A model generated the notes under the pieces. It did not search any database and was not told the DNA's origin. It saw only the letters and a program-made list of their open reading frames with translations. The position numbers were made by a program, and so were the translations under genes. Source: Chloroflexota bacterium (lineage in GTDB: Bacteria; Chloroflexota; Dehalococcoidia; Lucifugimonadales; JACQOS01). Taken from it: DNA of 32,186 bases. Positions within the stretch are counted from its first letter, which is position 1. Each line of letters opens with the position of its first letter. Below, piece by piece: positions 15,204-22,836 of the stretch. Location of the stretch: assembly GCA_016202425.1 (NCBI GenBank), contig JACQOS010000213.1:1-32186 (forward strand). Direction: 5' to 3'.

Positions 15204-15899
15204 GTGGCGACGAGAACGCTGGAAGATGCCCTGGGCGTGCGGTTCCACGACCGCGCGGTCCTCCAGGAGGCGCTCAGCCACTCGTCCTACGCCAACGAAC
15301 ATCCCCAGGAAGGAAAGGCCAACGAGCGGTTGGAGTTCCTGGGAGATGCGCTCCTGGGCCTGGTGGTCGCCCAGGAGCTGTACCGGCGTTTGCCGGACCT
15401 GGACGAGGGGTCGCTGACGGACCTGCGTTCTCAAGTGGTCCGGGGGGAGACGCTGGCCACGGTCGCCAGACGCATGGGCCTCGGCCAGCACCTGCTCCTG
15501 GGCCAGGGGGAGGCGGCCAGCGGTGGCAGGGATCGGGACTCCAACCTGGCGGGCGTGCTGGAGGCGGTGGCCGGGGCTGCGCTCGTGGACAGAGGCTATG
15601 GGGAGGCTCGCCGGTTCGTGCTGCGGGCGCTGGCCCCTGAGCTGCGCCGGGCGGGAAGGGCCGGTGTCCCCCAGGACCCCAAGTCGCGGCTCCAGGAGAC
15701 CCTTCAGAGGCGGGGGACCGGTGCACCCCGGTACGAGGTGCTCCGCACGGAGGGGTCCGGGCACCGGCCTGAGTTCCGGGTACAGGCGGTGGTGGATGGA
15801 AGGGTGCTGGGTACGGGGAGGGGCAGGCGGAAGGTGGACGCCGAGCGTCAGGCTGCCAGGGAGGCCCTGGCGGCGCTCGCCCAGCATCCGGAGCGATGA
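15204..15899 (+). CDS. rnc: Ribonuclease III
   Basis: RNase III cuts double-stranded RNA in rRNA precursors and some mRNAs. The 231-residue protein has the signature NERLEFLGDA at 40-49 with catalytic-site Glu44 and Asp48, and Glu120 in the second acidic motif, followed by a C-terminal double-stranded-RNA-binding domain (from about DPKSRLQETLQ to the end, with KVDAERQAAREAL). The second motif reads LAGVLEA where most enzymes have L-A-D-x-x-E-A, so the metal-site aspartate is glycine (Gly117). GTG 15204 is chosen because family homology begins there. ftsY follows after 37 nt, a common arrangement, although the smc gene often found between them is absent. Confidence 0.95.
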   Translation: MATRTLEDALGVRFHDRAVLQEALSHSSYANEHPQEGKANERLEFLGDALLGLVVAQELYRRLPDLDEGSLTDLRSQVVRGETLATVARRMGLGQHLLLGQGEAASGGRDRDSNLAGVLEAVAGAALVDRGYGEARRFVLRALAPELRRAGRAGVPQDPKSRLQETLQRRGTGAPRYEVLRTEGSGHRPEFRVQAVVDGRVLGTGRGRRKVDAERQAAREALAALAQHPER

Positions 15900-15936
15900 T
15901 GGTATGATGCACCCCCTGGCGAGAGGACGGGAACGC

Positions 15937-16914
15937 ATGGGGATTGCCAGCCTGAGGGAGCGGATAGAGCAGGGGGTGCGCCGCACCCGAGAGGCCTGGT
16001 TTGGCCGGGCGGCCGGGCTCTTCCAGGGCCCCGCCCTGTCGGCTGCCACCTGGGAAGAGCTGGAGGAGACGCTTATCGCCGCCGACGTGGGCGTGGCGAC
16101 CACGGACGCTCTCCTGGAGCAGGCCAGGAGGCGTCTGGAGGGCCGCCGAGAGGGCTTGGGCCCTTTGGCTGCCTTGGGGGCGCTCAAAGAGGAGATGGTC
16201 TCCCTTCTCGGGCCGGGGGACGAGCGGGTAAAGGGGCTGCTAGAGCCGGACCGCGGGCGGCCGGGGCCCCTGGCGGTGCTGGTGATGGGGGTGAACGGGT
16301 CCGGGAAGACGACGAGCATCGCGAAGCTGGCCCGGTACTACCAGGCCCAGGGCCGGCAGGTGATCCTGGGGGCGGCGGACACGTTCCGTGCGGCGGGCAT
16401 CGAGCAGCTTGAGGTGTGGGGCCATCGGCTGGGCATTCCCGTGGTGGCCCACCGGCATGGAGGCGACCCGGCGGCGGTGGCCTTCGACACCTTCCAGGCT
16501 GGCAAGGCCCGGGGCGCCGACGTGGTGATCATCGACACCGCCGGGCGTCTGCATACGAAGACCCCGCTGATGGAGGAGCTGAAGAAGGTCCGGCGGGTGC
16601 TGGGGAGGCTGGACCCCGAGGCCCCCCACGCGGTGTTGCTGGTGCTGGACGCCTCCACGGGCCAGAACGGGCTGGCCCAGGCCCGGGCGTTCACGGAGGC
16701 CCTGGGCTGCCATGGGGCTATCGTGGCGAAGCTGGACGGGACGGCCAAGGGGGGTGTGCTCTTCAGCATCCGGCGGGAGCTGGGCCTGCCCGTGCTGTTT
16801 GTGGGGACGGGGGAAACGGCGGAGGACCTGGCCCCTTTTGACGCCCGGGAGTTCGTGGAGGCGCTGTTCGAGGAGAGGGGGCAGGATACGGCCCAGAGGG
16901 ACGGGGGCGCGTAG
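15937..16914 (+). CDS. ftsY: Signal recognition particle receptor FtsY
   Basis: FtsY is the membrane-associated GTPase that docks SRP with its nascent-chain cargo at the translocon. The 325-residue protein has an N domain (about 1-95) and a G domain with GVNGSGKTT at 118-126, DTFRAAG at 149-155, DTAGR at 200-204 and AKLDG at 264-268 (usual TKLDG, with Thr to Ala). The acidic A domain of E. coli FtsY is absent, as in many bacteria. ATG 15937 is preferred over 15904/15907 because GAGAGGACGGG precedes it and a TATGAT lies upstream. It follows rnc in the same direction. Confidence 0.95.
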   Translation: MGIASLRERIEQGVRRTREAWFGRAAGLFQGPALSAATWEELEETLIAADVGVATTDALLEQARRRLEGRREGLGPLAALGALKEEMVSLLGPGDERVKGLLEPDRGRPGPLAVLVMGVNGSGKTTSIAKLARYYQAQGRQVILGAADTFRAAGIEQLEVWGHRLGIPVVAHRHGGDPAAVAFDTFQAGKARGADVVIIDTAGRLHTKTPLMEELKKVRRVLGRLDPEAPHAVLLVLDASTGQNGLAQARAFTEALGCHGAIVAKLDGTAKGGVLFSIRRELGLPVLFVGTGETAEDLAPFDAREFVEALFEERGQDTAQRDGGA

Positions 16915-16955
16915 GGTTGGGGCGCGCCGCCTCGGCACCCCTCCGCTAGACGGCC

Positions 16956-19385
16956 GTGTGGGACGTTCTTGCCTGGCTGCTGGCCGCTGAGTTCCTCGGC
17001 CTGCTGGCTTTTCCTATTCTCTTCGCCCTGACGCCCGGGCTCCCCGATCGGGGGTTCTCCCTTACGAAGCCCTTCGGGCTGCTGCTTGCCTTCTATCCTC
17101 TCTGGCTGCTGGGGTCCAGCCGGGTCATCCCCAGTGGCACCATCACGCTCGTCGCTATCCTTGCCATCCTGCTGGCGGTGTCGGCGTTCCTGGCCTGGTT
17201 CCTGTGGGACGAGTTGCAGGGGTATGTGCGCCGCCAGTGGCGCATGCTGGTCCTCACGGAGGTGGTGTTCCTGGGGCTCTTTGCCGTGTGGGCGGTCATC
17301 AAGGCGCGCGACCCCGGCATCAACCACACCGAGCAACCCATGGACTTCGCCTTCTTGAACGCCGCGCTGGTCAGCCGGCACTTTCCGCCCGAGGACCCCT
17401 GGCTGGCCGGCCAGAGCGTCAGCTACTACTACTTCGGCTACCTGATCTTTGGCGGCATCATCCGGCTGACAGGTGTGGCCAGCAGCGTGGGGTACACCCT
17501 GGCCCTGGTGCTCGTGGCCGCCATGGCCGGCACCGGCGTCTTTGGGCTGGTGGCCAACCTGGTCCGCCTTCGGGGGGGCAAGCTCGTGGGGGCCGCCCTG
17601 GCGGGCGCGGGCGCGGTGGTGTTGCTGATGGGCATTGCGAACCTGGAGAGCGCCCTGGAGCTGGCCCGGGCGAGCGGGCTGGGGTCGGCGGAGTTCTGGA
17701 AGTGGGTGGGCATCAAGGACCTGGGCGAGCCCCTCAAGTCGCCCTACTGGTATCCCGGGGAGCCGGGCTGGTGGTGGTGGCGGGCTACCCGGGTCATCGA
17801 CACAGTGGAGGCGGGGCGAAGCCTGGACTACACCATTACGGAGTTCCCTTTCTTCAGCCTGGTGCTGGGCGACCTCCATCCCCACGTCATGAGTCTGCCG
17901 TTCGTGGCCCTGTTCCTGGGGCTGGTGCTGAACTTGTGGACTGCGCCTGAAGAGGTGCGGCTTCAGGCGCTGGGAGGAAGGAAGCTGGTGCCCCTGGCTT
18001 TCGTGCTGGGCGCGCTGGGGTTCATCAATGCCTGGGATCTGCCCACCTTCACGGCGGTGCTGGGGGTCACCACCCTGGCGAAGGCGTACCCGCAGTCGGC
18101 GACGCAGCGCCGTGTCCTGGTGCGAGCCATGGGCGTTGCGGGGGCGGTGCTCGTGCTGGCCCTGTTCCTCTACCTGCCCTTCTACGCCAGCTTCCGCACC
18201 CAGGCGACGGGCGTGCTGCCTGTGGAGGAGTACGTTACCAGGCCGTTCCACTTCGTGGTGCTCTGGGGCCTGTTCCTGGGGGTGGTGGCCCCCTACCTGG
18301 CGTGGAGGCTGGTGGCGGTGCTGCGCCGCCGCCTCTGGGGCTGGAGGGAGGTGGCTGTGGCGTTGGGGGTTGCCCTGGCCCCGCTGGCGGCCTGGGGGCT
18401 GGTGGAGGGGCTCCTGGTCTTCGATGTAGCCCAGGCCGCTGGAAGGATAGGGGGCCGAGTTGTCCATCTGCTGCCGTTGGTGCTGGCGGCGGGCGGTGCT
18501 GCCTTCGTGGTGCTGGGGCGGGTGCCGCGGGCCCAGAAAGCCGCTGCGCCCGCGGGAGGGACCACCGGCTGGCTGCTGGCCGAGATGGGGCTTCGGCGCG
18601 CAGCCGGGAATCCGACCCAGAGTGCCGAGCAGCGGGACCTAGCTTGGGAAGGCTTCCCCATGCTGCTGGTCCTCGTGGCGTTCCTGCTGTTTATCGGGGT
18701 GGAGTTGTTCTTCGTCGTGGACCTGTTCCTCAGCCGAATGAATATCATGTTCAAGCTCTATTACCAGGCGTGGGTCTTGCTTGCTGTGGCTGGCAGCTAC
18801 GCCGTATACTCCCTGAGTACGCGGTTCTCCGGCTCAGCACCCGTGCTGCGCCTGGCCTGGTACGGCTGGGTGGCGGTGGTCGTGGTGGGAGTGGCGGCGG
18901 CGCTCTACTACCCTGCGGCAATGGTGTACACCAAGACCGATGGCTCGGCGACGGGCCGCACGCTGGATGGCCTGGCGTTCCTGGAGCGGGACCGGCCCGA
19001 GGAGCTGGCGGCCATACGCTGGCTCCAGGACCACTACCAGGCGGGCGACCGCCTGGTGGAAGCGGTGGGGGATGACTACTCTGAATATGGGCGCGTCTCC
19101 GCCAGCACTGGCATCCCCACGGTGGTCGGGTGGATAGGCCATGAGGCCCAGTGGCGGGGCTCCACGGGGCCCTTCGAAGGAAGGGCCGAGGCGGTGCAGC
19201 GCATCTACCAGACCCAGGAGGCGGAAGAGGCCAGAGGCCTCCTTCAGCGGTACGGCGTGAGGTACGTGGTTGTAGGGCCACGGGAACAGGCCAAGTATGG
19301 GACTGGCGGGCTGGAGAAGTTCAAGGCCCTGGGCGTACCGGTGTTCGAGCAGGGGAAGATGGTGGTCTACCGTGTCGGAGCGTAG
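16956..19385 (+). CDS. DUF2298 (Chlor_Arch_YYY) multi-spanning membrane protein
   Basis: This 809-residue protein has many hydrophobic segments and carries the recognisable core of the DUF2298 family, found mainly in Chloroflexi and archaea: PMDFAFLNAALVSRHFPPED, then WLAGQSVSYYYFGY, and further on LDYTITEFPFFSLVLGDLHPH. The layout is like GT-C glycosyltransferases: membrane helices, an early loop with acidic residues, and a C-terminal soluble part (DPEELAAIRWLQ-like segment followed by EYGRVSASTGIPTVVGW). A role in lipid-linked sugar transfer is inferred from layout and neighbours, not proven. The start is GTG 16956. Its end overlaps the start of the Agl23-like gene by 14 nt, indicating coupled translation. 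Confidence 0.85.
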   Translation: MWDVLAWLLAAEFLGLLAFPILFALTPGLPDRGFSLTKPFGLLLAFYPLWLLGSSRVIPSGTITLVAILAILLAVSAFLAWFLWDELQGYVRRQWRMLVLTEVVFLGLFAVWAVIKARDPGINHTEQPMDFAFLNAALVSRHFPPEDPWLAGQSVSYYYFGYLIFGGIIRLTGVASSVGYTLALVLVAAMAGTGVFGLVANLVRLRGGKLVGAALAGAGAVVLLMGIANLESALELARASGLGSAEFWKWVGIKDLGEPLKSPYWYPGEPGWWWWRATRVIDTVEAGRSLDYTITEFPFFSLVLGDLHPHVMSLPFVALFLGLVLNLWTAPEEVRLQALGGRKLVPLAFVLGALGFINAWDLPTFTAVLGVTTLAKAYPQSATQRRVLVRAMGVAGAVLVLALFLYLPFYASFRTQATGVLPVEEYVTRPFHFVVLWGLFLGVVAPYLAWRLVAVLRRRLWGWREVAVALGVALAPLAAWGLVEGLLVFDVAQAAGRIGGRVVHLLPLVLAAGGAAFVVLGRVPRAQKAAAPAGGTTGWLLAEMGLRRAAGNPTQSAEQRDLAWEGFPMLLVLVAFLLFIGVELFFVVDLFLSRMNIMFKLYYQAWVLLAVAGSYAVYSLSTRFSGSAPVLRLAWYGWVAVVVVGVAAALYYPAAMVYTKTDGSATGRTLDGLAFLERDRPEELAAIRWLQDHYQAGDRLVEAVGDDYSEYGRVSASTGIPTVVGWIGHEAQWRGSTGPFEGRAEAVQRIYQTQEAEEARGLLQRYGVRYVVVGPREQAKYGTGGLEKFKALGVPVFEQGKMVVYRVGA

Positions 19386-21759
19386 TCCAGGGGCCGTGGG
19401 AGTAGAGGAGCCCTCCCAGCCCTGGCCCGAGACGGCGCCTGGGACCCCGACGGAGCGCAGGGAGCAGCCGCGCCGCCAGGAGGCGGCAGGGACCTGGGCC
19501 CGCTGGGAGCTCGCCGCCTACCTGGTCATCGTGGTTGCGGCCCTTGTGCTGCGGCTGTGGGGCCTGGGGGACAAGGCCTTCCACCACGATGAGAGCCTCC
19601 ATGCGAGCTACGCCTGGTACCTGTACGACGGTCGTGGCTACCGGCACGACCCCATGATGCACGGGCCGTTCCAGTTCTTCGGCACGGCCCTGATGTTCCA
19701 GCTCTTTGGGGACTCGGACTTCACCGCGCGCCTGCTGTACGCCCTGTACGGTACTGCGCTGGTGGTGCTGCCCGTGTTCCTCCGGGACCTCCTGGGCCGA
19801 TATGGCGCCCTGGTGACCTCCCTCCTCCTGGCCGTCTCGCCGACGATGCTGTACTTCAGCCGCTTCGCCCGGAACGACATCCTCATGGCCGTGTGGGCCC
19901 TGGCCCTGGTGACGCTGGTGTGGCGTTATCTCCGCCGGCAGCGGGTGCGCCATCTGGTGCTCGGCTCGGCGGTGCTGGCGTTCGCCTTCTCCACCAAGGA
20001 GACGGCGTACATCCTGACGGCAGTGCTGGGGAGCTATCTGCTGGTGGCCGCTCGGCGGGATGTGGTGCCCTGGCTTCTGGGCCGGAAGGCGTTGCGGGAC
20101 TTTGCTCCACCTGGGCAAGTGCTGGTCCTGTTGGCCACGCTGAGCCTCCCCCTGGGGGCGGGTGCTGCCTCCATCCTCCAGAAGCCGCTGGGGCTGGAGC
20201 TGGCCAACCCCGACTACACCCGCGCTCCCGTGGGGATACCGCTGGGGACGGGGCTGTATGTCGCCTTCCTGCTGGTGGTGGGGCTGCTGATGGCGGGCAT
20301 TGGCCTGGGGCTCCGTTGGCGGCCCAGGGTGTGGCTGGCGTGCGCCGCTGCCTTCGCCACGGTCTGGGTGCTGCTGTACACGTCGTTCTTCACCAACTTC
20401 TGGGGTGGGCTGGCCAGCGGGCTGTGGCAGAGCGTGGGCTACTGGGTGGTGCAGCAGGACGTGGCCCGGGGCGGGCAGCCCTGGTACTACTATCTGGTGG
20501 TAGGACTGAACTACGAGTTCCTTCCGCTGCTCATGGGGCTGGTAGCCATGGGCTTCTACCTGAAGCGAGGAGATGAATTCTCGCGGTTCCTGGTCTTCTG
20601 GGCGGTGGGTAGCTTCGCCTTTTATACGTATGCGGCGGAGAAGATGCCGTGGCTGCTGGTCAATGTGGCCCTGCCGTTCATCGTCCTGGCGGGCAAATTC
20701 CTGGGCGACCTGTTGGCCCGGCAGCCCTGGCTTGCCGAGCGGTCGCCGGTGGCGCAACGGGCCCTGGTTCCGGAAGGGGGCGATGCCGGAGCGGTCGGCA
20801 TGGCCGGAGTCCCCGAACCCAGTGGGGTGGATGCCGCGCCCGAAGGCAGCCTGGCCCCCGCGGCGGAGTCTCGCGTGGCAGAACCGGGCCCGGGTGCCAC
20901 GAAAGAGCGGTACGGTCGGCGTGGCGTCGCGGGCGCTGTGGCGAGGCTCTCCTGGCCTGCGCTGGCCTTCGCGGGGATGCTGGTGCTCCTGGTGGCCCTG
21001 GCCGGGCGCGGCCTGGGGCTGGTGCTGAGGGCGGACGTCCAGAGCTCTGTGGGGCTTCTGTTGACCACGGGGCTGGTCGTGGCGGCGCTTCTGGGGGCGT
21101 GCGGCTATCTGCTGGGCAAGGTCCCCCGGGGCAAGCGGGGCCCCCTGGCCGGCGTGGGCGTGGCGGCGATCATGCTGGCGCTGACGGTGCAGGCGTCCCT
21201 GAGAAGCGCGTACGCCAACGCCGACGTGCCTGTGGACATGCTGGTGTATACGCAGACATCTCCGGAGATACCCCAGCTCGTGCGAGAGATCCGGCGTTTG
21301 GGTGCGGAGACGGGGAAGGGCGAGAGGCTGAAGGTCATCGTGGACACGGCAGATGGCTTCGCCTGGCCGTGGGTGTGGTACCTGCGGGACTTTCCCACCG
21401 TGAGCTATCTGTGTCTGGGCAGCGACCCCGGGTGCCAGGGGATGACCCAGGCCCCTGACGCCGACGTGGTGTTGGTGGATGCGCCGAACCAGGCGTCGGC
21501 ATCGCGCTTCCTGGAGGCGTACGGGCCGCCCATCAGATACAAGCACCGGTGGTGGTTCCCGGAGAGCTACCGGGGCCTGAACGTGAAGACCGTGGCGGAG
21601 GCTGTCCGTCAGAGGCAGTCCTGGTGCCGGGTGCTGGAGTACTTCCTGGACCGGCGCTTCGACCTGTCCATCGGGTCGGTGGACGCCTACGCCTACTTTC
21701 CATCCAGCTTCAGCCCGGCGCCCCTGAAGCAGCGGGACCAGGAGAGGACACGCTGCTGA
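19372..21759 (+). CDS. Agl23-like (TIGR03663) membrane protein, probable GT-C fold
   Basis: This 795-residue membrane protein matches the family annotated as flippase activity-associated protein Agl23. After a 45-residue charged N-terminus comes a membrane helix and the loop AFHHDESLHASYAWYLYDGR, holding the acidic pair in HHDE (71-74) that GT-C enzymes use, then HDPMMHGPFQFF and the YFSRFARNDI segment. About a dozen helices follow. A Pro/Ala/Gly-rich linker of roughly 75 residues (about residues 455-530) splits the membrane region, and a soluble C-terminal domain ends the protein. In archaea Agl23 is linked to flipping of dolichol-linked glycans. GTG 19372 is chosen because it overlaps the previous stop by 14 nt. 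Confidence 0.85.
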   Translation: MSERSPGAVGVEEPSQPWPETAPGTPTERREQPRRQEAAGTWARWELAAYLVIVVAALVLRLWGLGDKAFHHDESLHASYAWYLYDGRGYRHDPMMHGPFQFFGTALMFQLFGDSDFTARLLYALYGTALVVLPVFLRDLLGRYGALVTSLLLAVSPTMLYFSRFARNDILMAVWALALVTLVWRYLRRQRVRHLVLGSAVLAFAFSTKETAYILTAVLGSYLLVAARRDVVPWLLGRKALRDFAPPGQVLVLLATLSLPLGAGAASILQKPLGLELANPDYTRAPVGIPLGTGLYVAFLLVVGLLMAGIGLGLRWRPRVWLACAAAFATVWVLLYTSFFTNFWGGLASGLWQSVGYWVVQQDVARGGQPWYYYLVVGLNYEFLPLLMGLVAMGFYLKRGDEFSRFLVFWAVGSFAFYTYAAEKMPWLLVNVALPFIVLAGKFLGDLLARQPWLAERSPVAQRALVPEGGDAGAVGMAGVPEPSGVDAAPEGSLAPAAESRVAEPGPGATKERYGRRGVAGAVARLSWPALAFAGMLVLLVALAGRGLGLVLRADVQSSVGLLLTTGLVVAALLGACGYLLGKVPRGKRGPLAGVGVAAIMLALTVQASLRSAYANADVPVDMLVYTQTSPEIPQLVREIRRLGAETGKGERLKVIVDTADGFAWPWVWYLRDFPTVSYLCLGSDPGCQGMTQAPDADVVLVDAPNQASASRFLEAYGPPIRYKHRWWFPESYRGLNVKTVAEAVRQRQSWCRVLEYFLDRRFDLSIGSVDAYAYFPSSFSPAPLKQRDQERTRC

Positions 21760-21796
21760 GGCACCGTGCTCGGTCGCCGGAGAGGGGGAGAGACCC

Positions 21797-22567
21797 GTGA
21801 GGCTGCGGGACCGGGTGAGCATCGTCACCGGGGCGGGCAGCGGCATAGGGAGGGCAGTAGCCCTGGGCCTGGCTGGAGAGGGGTCGCGGGTAGTGCTGGT
21901 GGGCAGGACCCCTGGGCCGTTGGAAGAGACGAAGCGGCAGGTCGAGGTCTCTGGGGGAGCGGCGCTCGTCTGCCCAGGCGACGTGGGTGACCCTCGGGCG
22001 GTCCGAGCCACCGTCGAGGCGACGCTTCAGGCCTACGGGCGTGTGGACGTGCTGGTGAACAACGCCGGCTACAACATCCCCCAACGGGGCATCCTGGAGA
22101 TGGCTCCTGAGCAGATCGAAGGGGTCGTGCGGGGCAACCTGACGGGGAGCCTGCTGTTCATCCAGGCGGTGCTGCCCGCAATGCTCAAGGCCAGGGCGGG
22201 GACCGTCGTGAACGTCTCCTCCATAGCGGCGAAGCGCCCTGCCCTGGTCTCGGGCGCGGCCTACAGCGCGGCCAAGGCGGGGCTCATCACCATGACGCGA
22301 GTGCTGAACCTGGAGCTGCACAACACGGGGGTGCGGGTGTGCGTGGTGATTCCTGGGGCGACGGACACCCCGTTGATGGACAAGCGCGTGGCGCCTCCCT
22401 CCAAGGAGGCGAGGGCGGCGATGCTGACCCCTGACGATGTGGCCGAGGCGATCTTGCTGGCGGTGCTGATGCCGGGGCGCGCTCTTGTGGAGGAGGTCGT
22501 CATCCGGCCCACGGTGCAGGTGGAGTTCCGCCGCCAGGTGCCGCCCCCGGCGGCCAGCGGGGCATAG
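21797..22567 (+). CDS. Short-chain dehydrogenase/reductase (SDR)
   Basis: This 256-residue Rossmann-fold oxidoreductase shows the classical SDR motifs: TGAGSGIG at 11-18, NNAG at 88-91, Asn114, Ser142 and the YSAAK pair Tyr156/Lys160. Arg37 after the second strand suggests NADP preference. The substrate is unknown; a sugar, lipid or polyketide-type alcohol are all possible. The start is GTG 21797 with GGAGAGGGGGAG upstream. It follows the Agl23-like gene by 37 nt. Its stop codon TAG is immediately followed by the first base of repeat copy C, so the element may have defined the present C-terminus. Confidence 0.92.
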   Translation: MRLRDRVSIVTGAGSGIGRAVALGLAGEGSRVVLVGRTPGPLEETKRQVEVSGGAALVCPGDVGDPRAVRATVEATLQAYGRVDVLVNNAGYNIPQRGILEMAPEQIEGVVRGNLTGSLLFIQAVLPAMLKARAGTVVNVSSIAAKRPALVSGAAYSAAKAGLITMTRVLNLELHNTGVRVCVVIPGATDTPLMDKRVAPPSKEARAAMLTPDDVAEAILLAVLMPGRALVEEVVIRPTVQVEFRRQVPPPAASGA

Positions 22568-22713
22568 CAGGTTGGTGAAAAAGGAGGAGTCCAGAGGGGC
22601 GCAGCCCCTTTGGCGGGGGTCTGGGGGTGTCCCCCAGATATAATTCCTACCCCCTTCCTGGCCAGGAAGGGGGACAGGGGGATGGTCGAAAGGTTTTTTC
22701 AACACCCTGATAG
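22564..22713 (+). mobile_element. Dispersed structured repeat, copy C (complete; MITE-like)
   Basis: The unit runs from CAGGTTGGTGAAAAAGG at 22568 to CTTTTTTCAACACCCTG ending at 22709, so its ends are inverted repeats (13 of the first 15 positions match). ATAG stands on both sides (22564-22567 and 22710-22713), as a 4-bp target duplication would. Inside are a 10-bp hairpin (22591-22600 with 22604-22613), a 7-bp hairpin (22621-22627 with 22631-22637), a TATAAT at 22639-22644, and a perfect 24-bp palindrome at 22650-22673. There is no ORF, so it would be non-autonomous. It starts at the stop codon of the SDR gene. Confidence 0.75.
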
Positions 22714-22772
22714 GGCCGGCCTGCCTCCATCTCGTTCCAGGTGGGAGGCCGCCCCGCCGCAAGGGGCCTTTC

Positions 22773-22802
22773 TTGTGTGCCTGAAGAGGCAAGCCGTATA
22801 CT
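22773..22802 (+). promoter_or_regulatory. Promoter of the flippase-like protein gene
   Basis: TTGTGT (22773-22778) and TATACT (22797-22802) are spaced by 18 bp. The site lies downstream of repeat copy C and about 35 nt before the start codon. Confidence 0.5.
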
Positions 22803-22836
22803 GGGGCCTCACGGGGGATGGGAGGATACCCTGCTG

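Noticed and set aside
15150-16319. N-terminal extension of the CCA-enzyme frame upstream of 15149
   Set aside because: It lies antisense to rnc and ftsY, has no homology, and the promoter lies at 15156-15184, so ATG 15149 is the start.
19321-22011. Very long minus-strand open frame opposite the Agl23-like and SDR genes, and similar long antisense frames elsewhere (872-1825, 2075-3487, 16338-18467, 22699-25368, 30266-31924)
   Set aside because: In GC-rich DNA antisense frames stay open by codon bias. Their translations are low-complexity Arg/Pro/Gly/His-rich with no family motif, while the plus-strand frames have clear domains.
22610-22644. TTGGCG and TATAAT inside repeat copy C as a promoter driving the next gene
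   Set aside because: The spacing is 23 bp with a hairpin between. A better promoter for the next gene is at 22773-22802.
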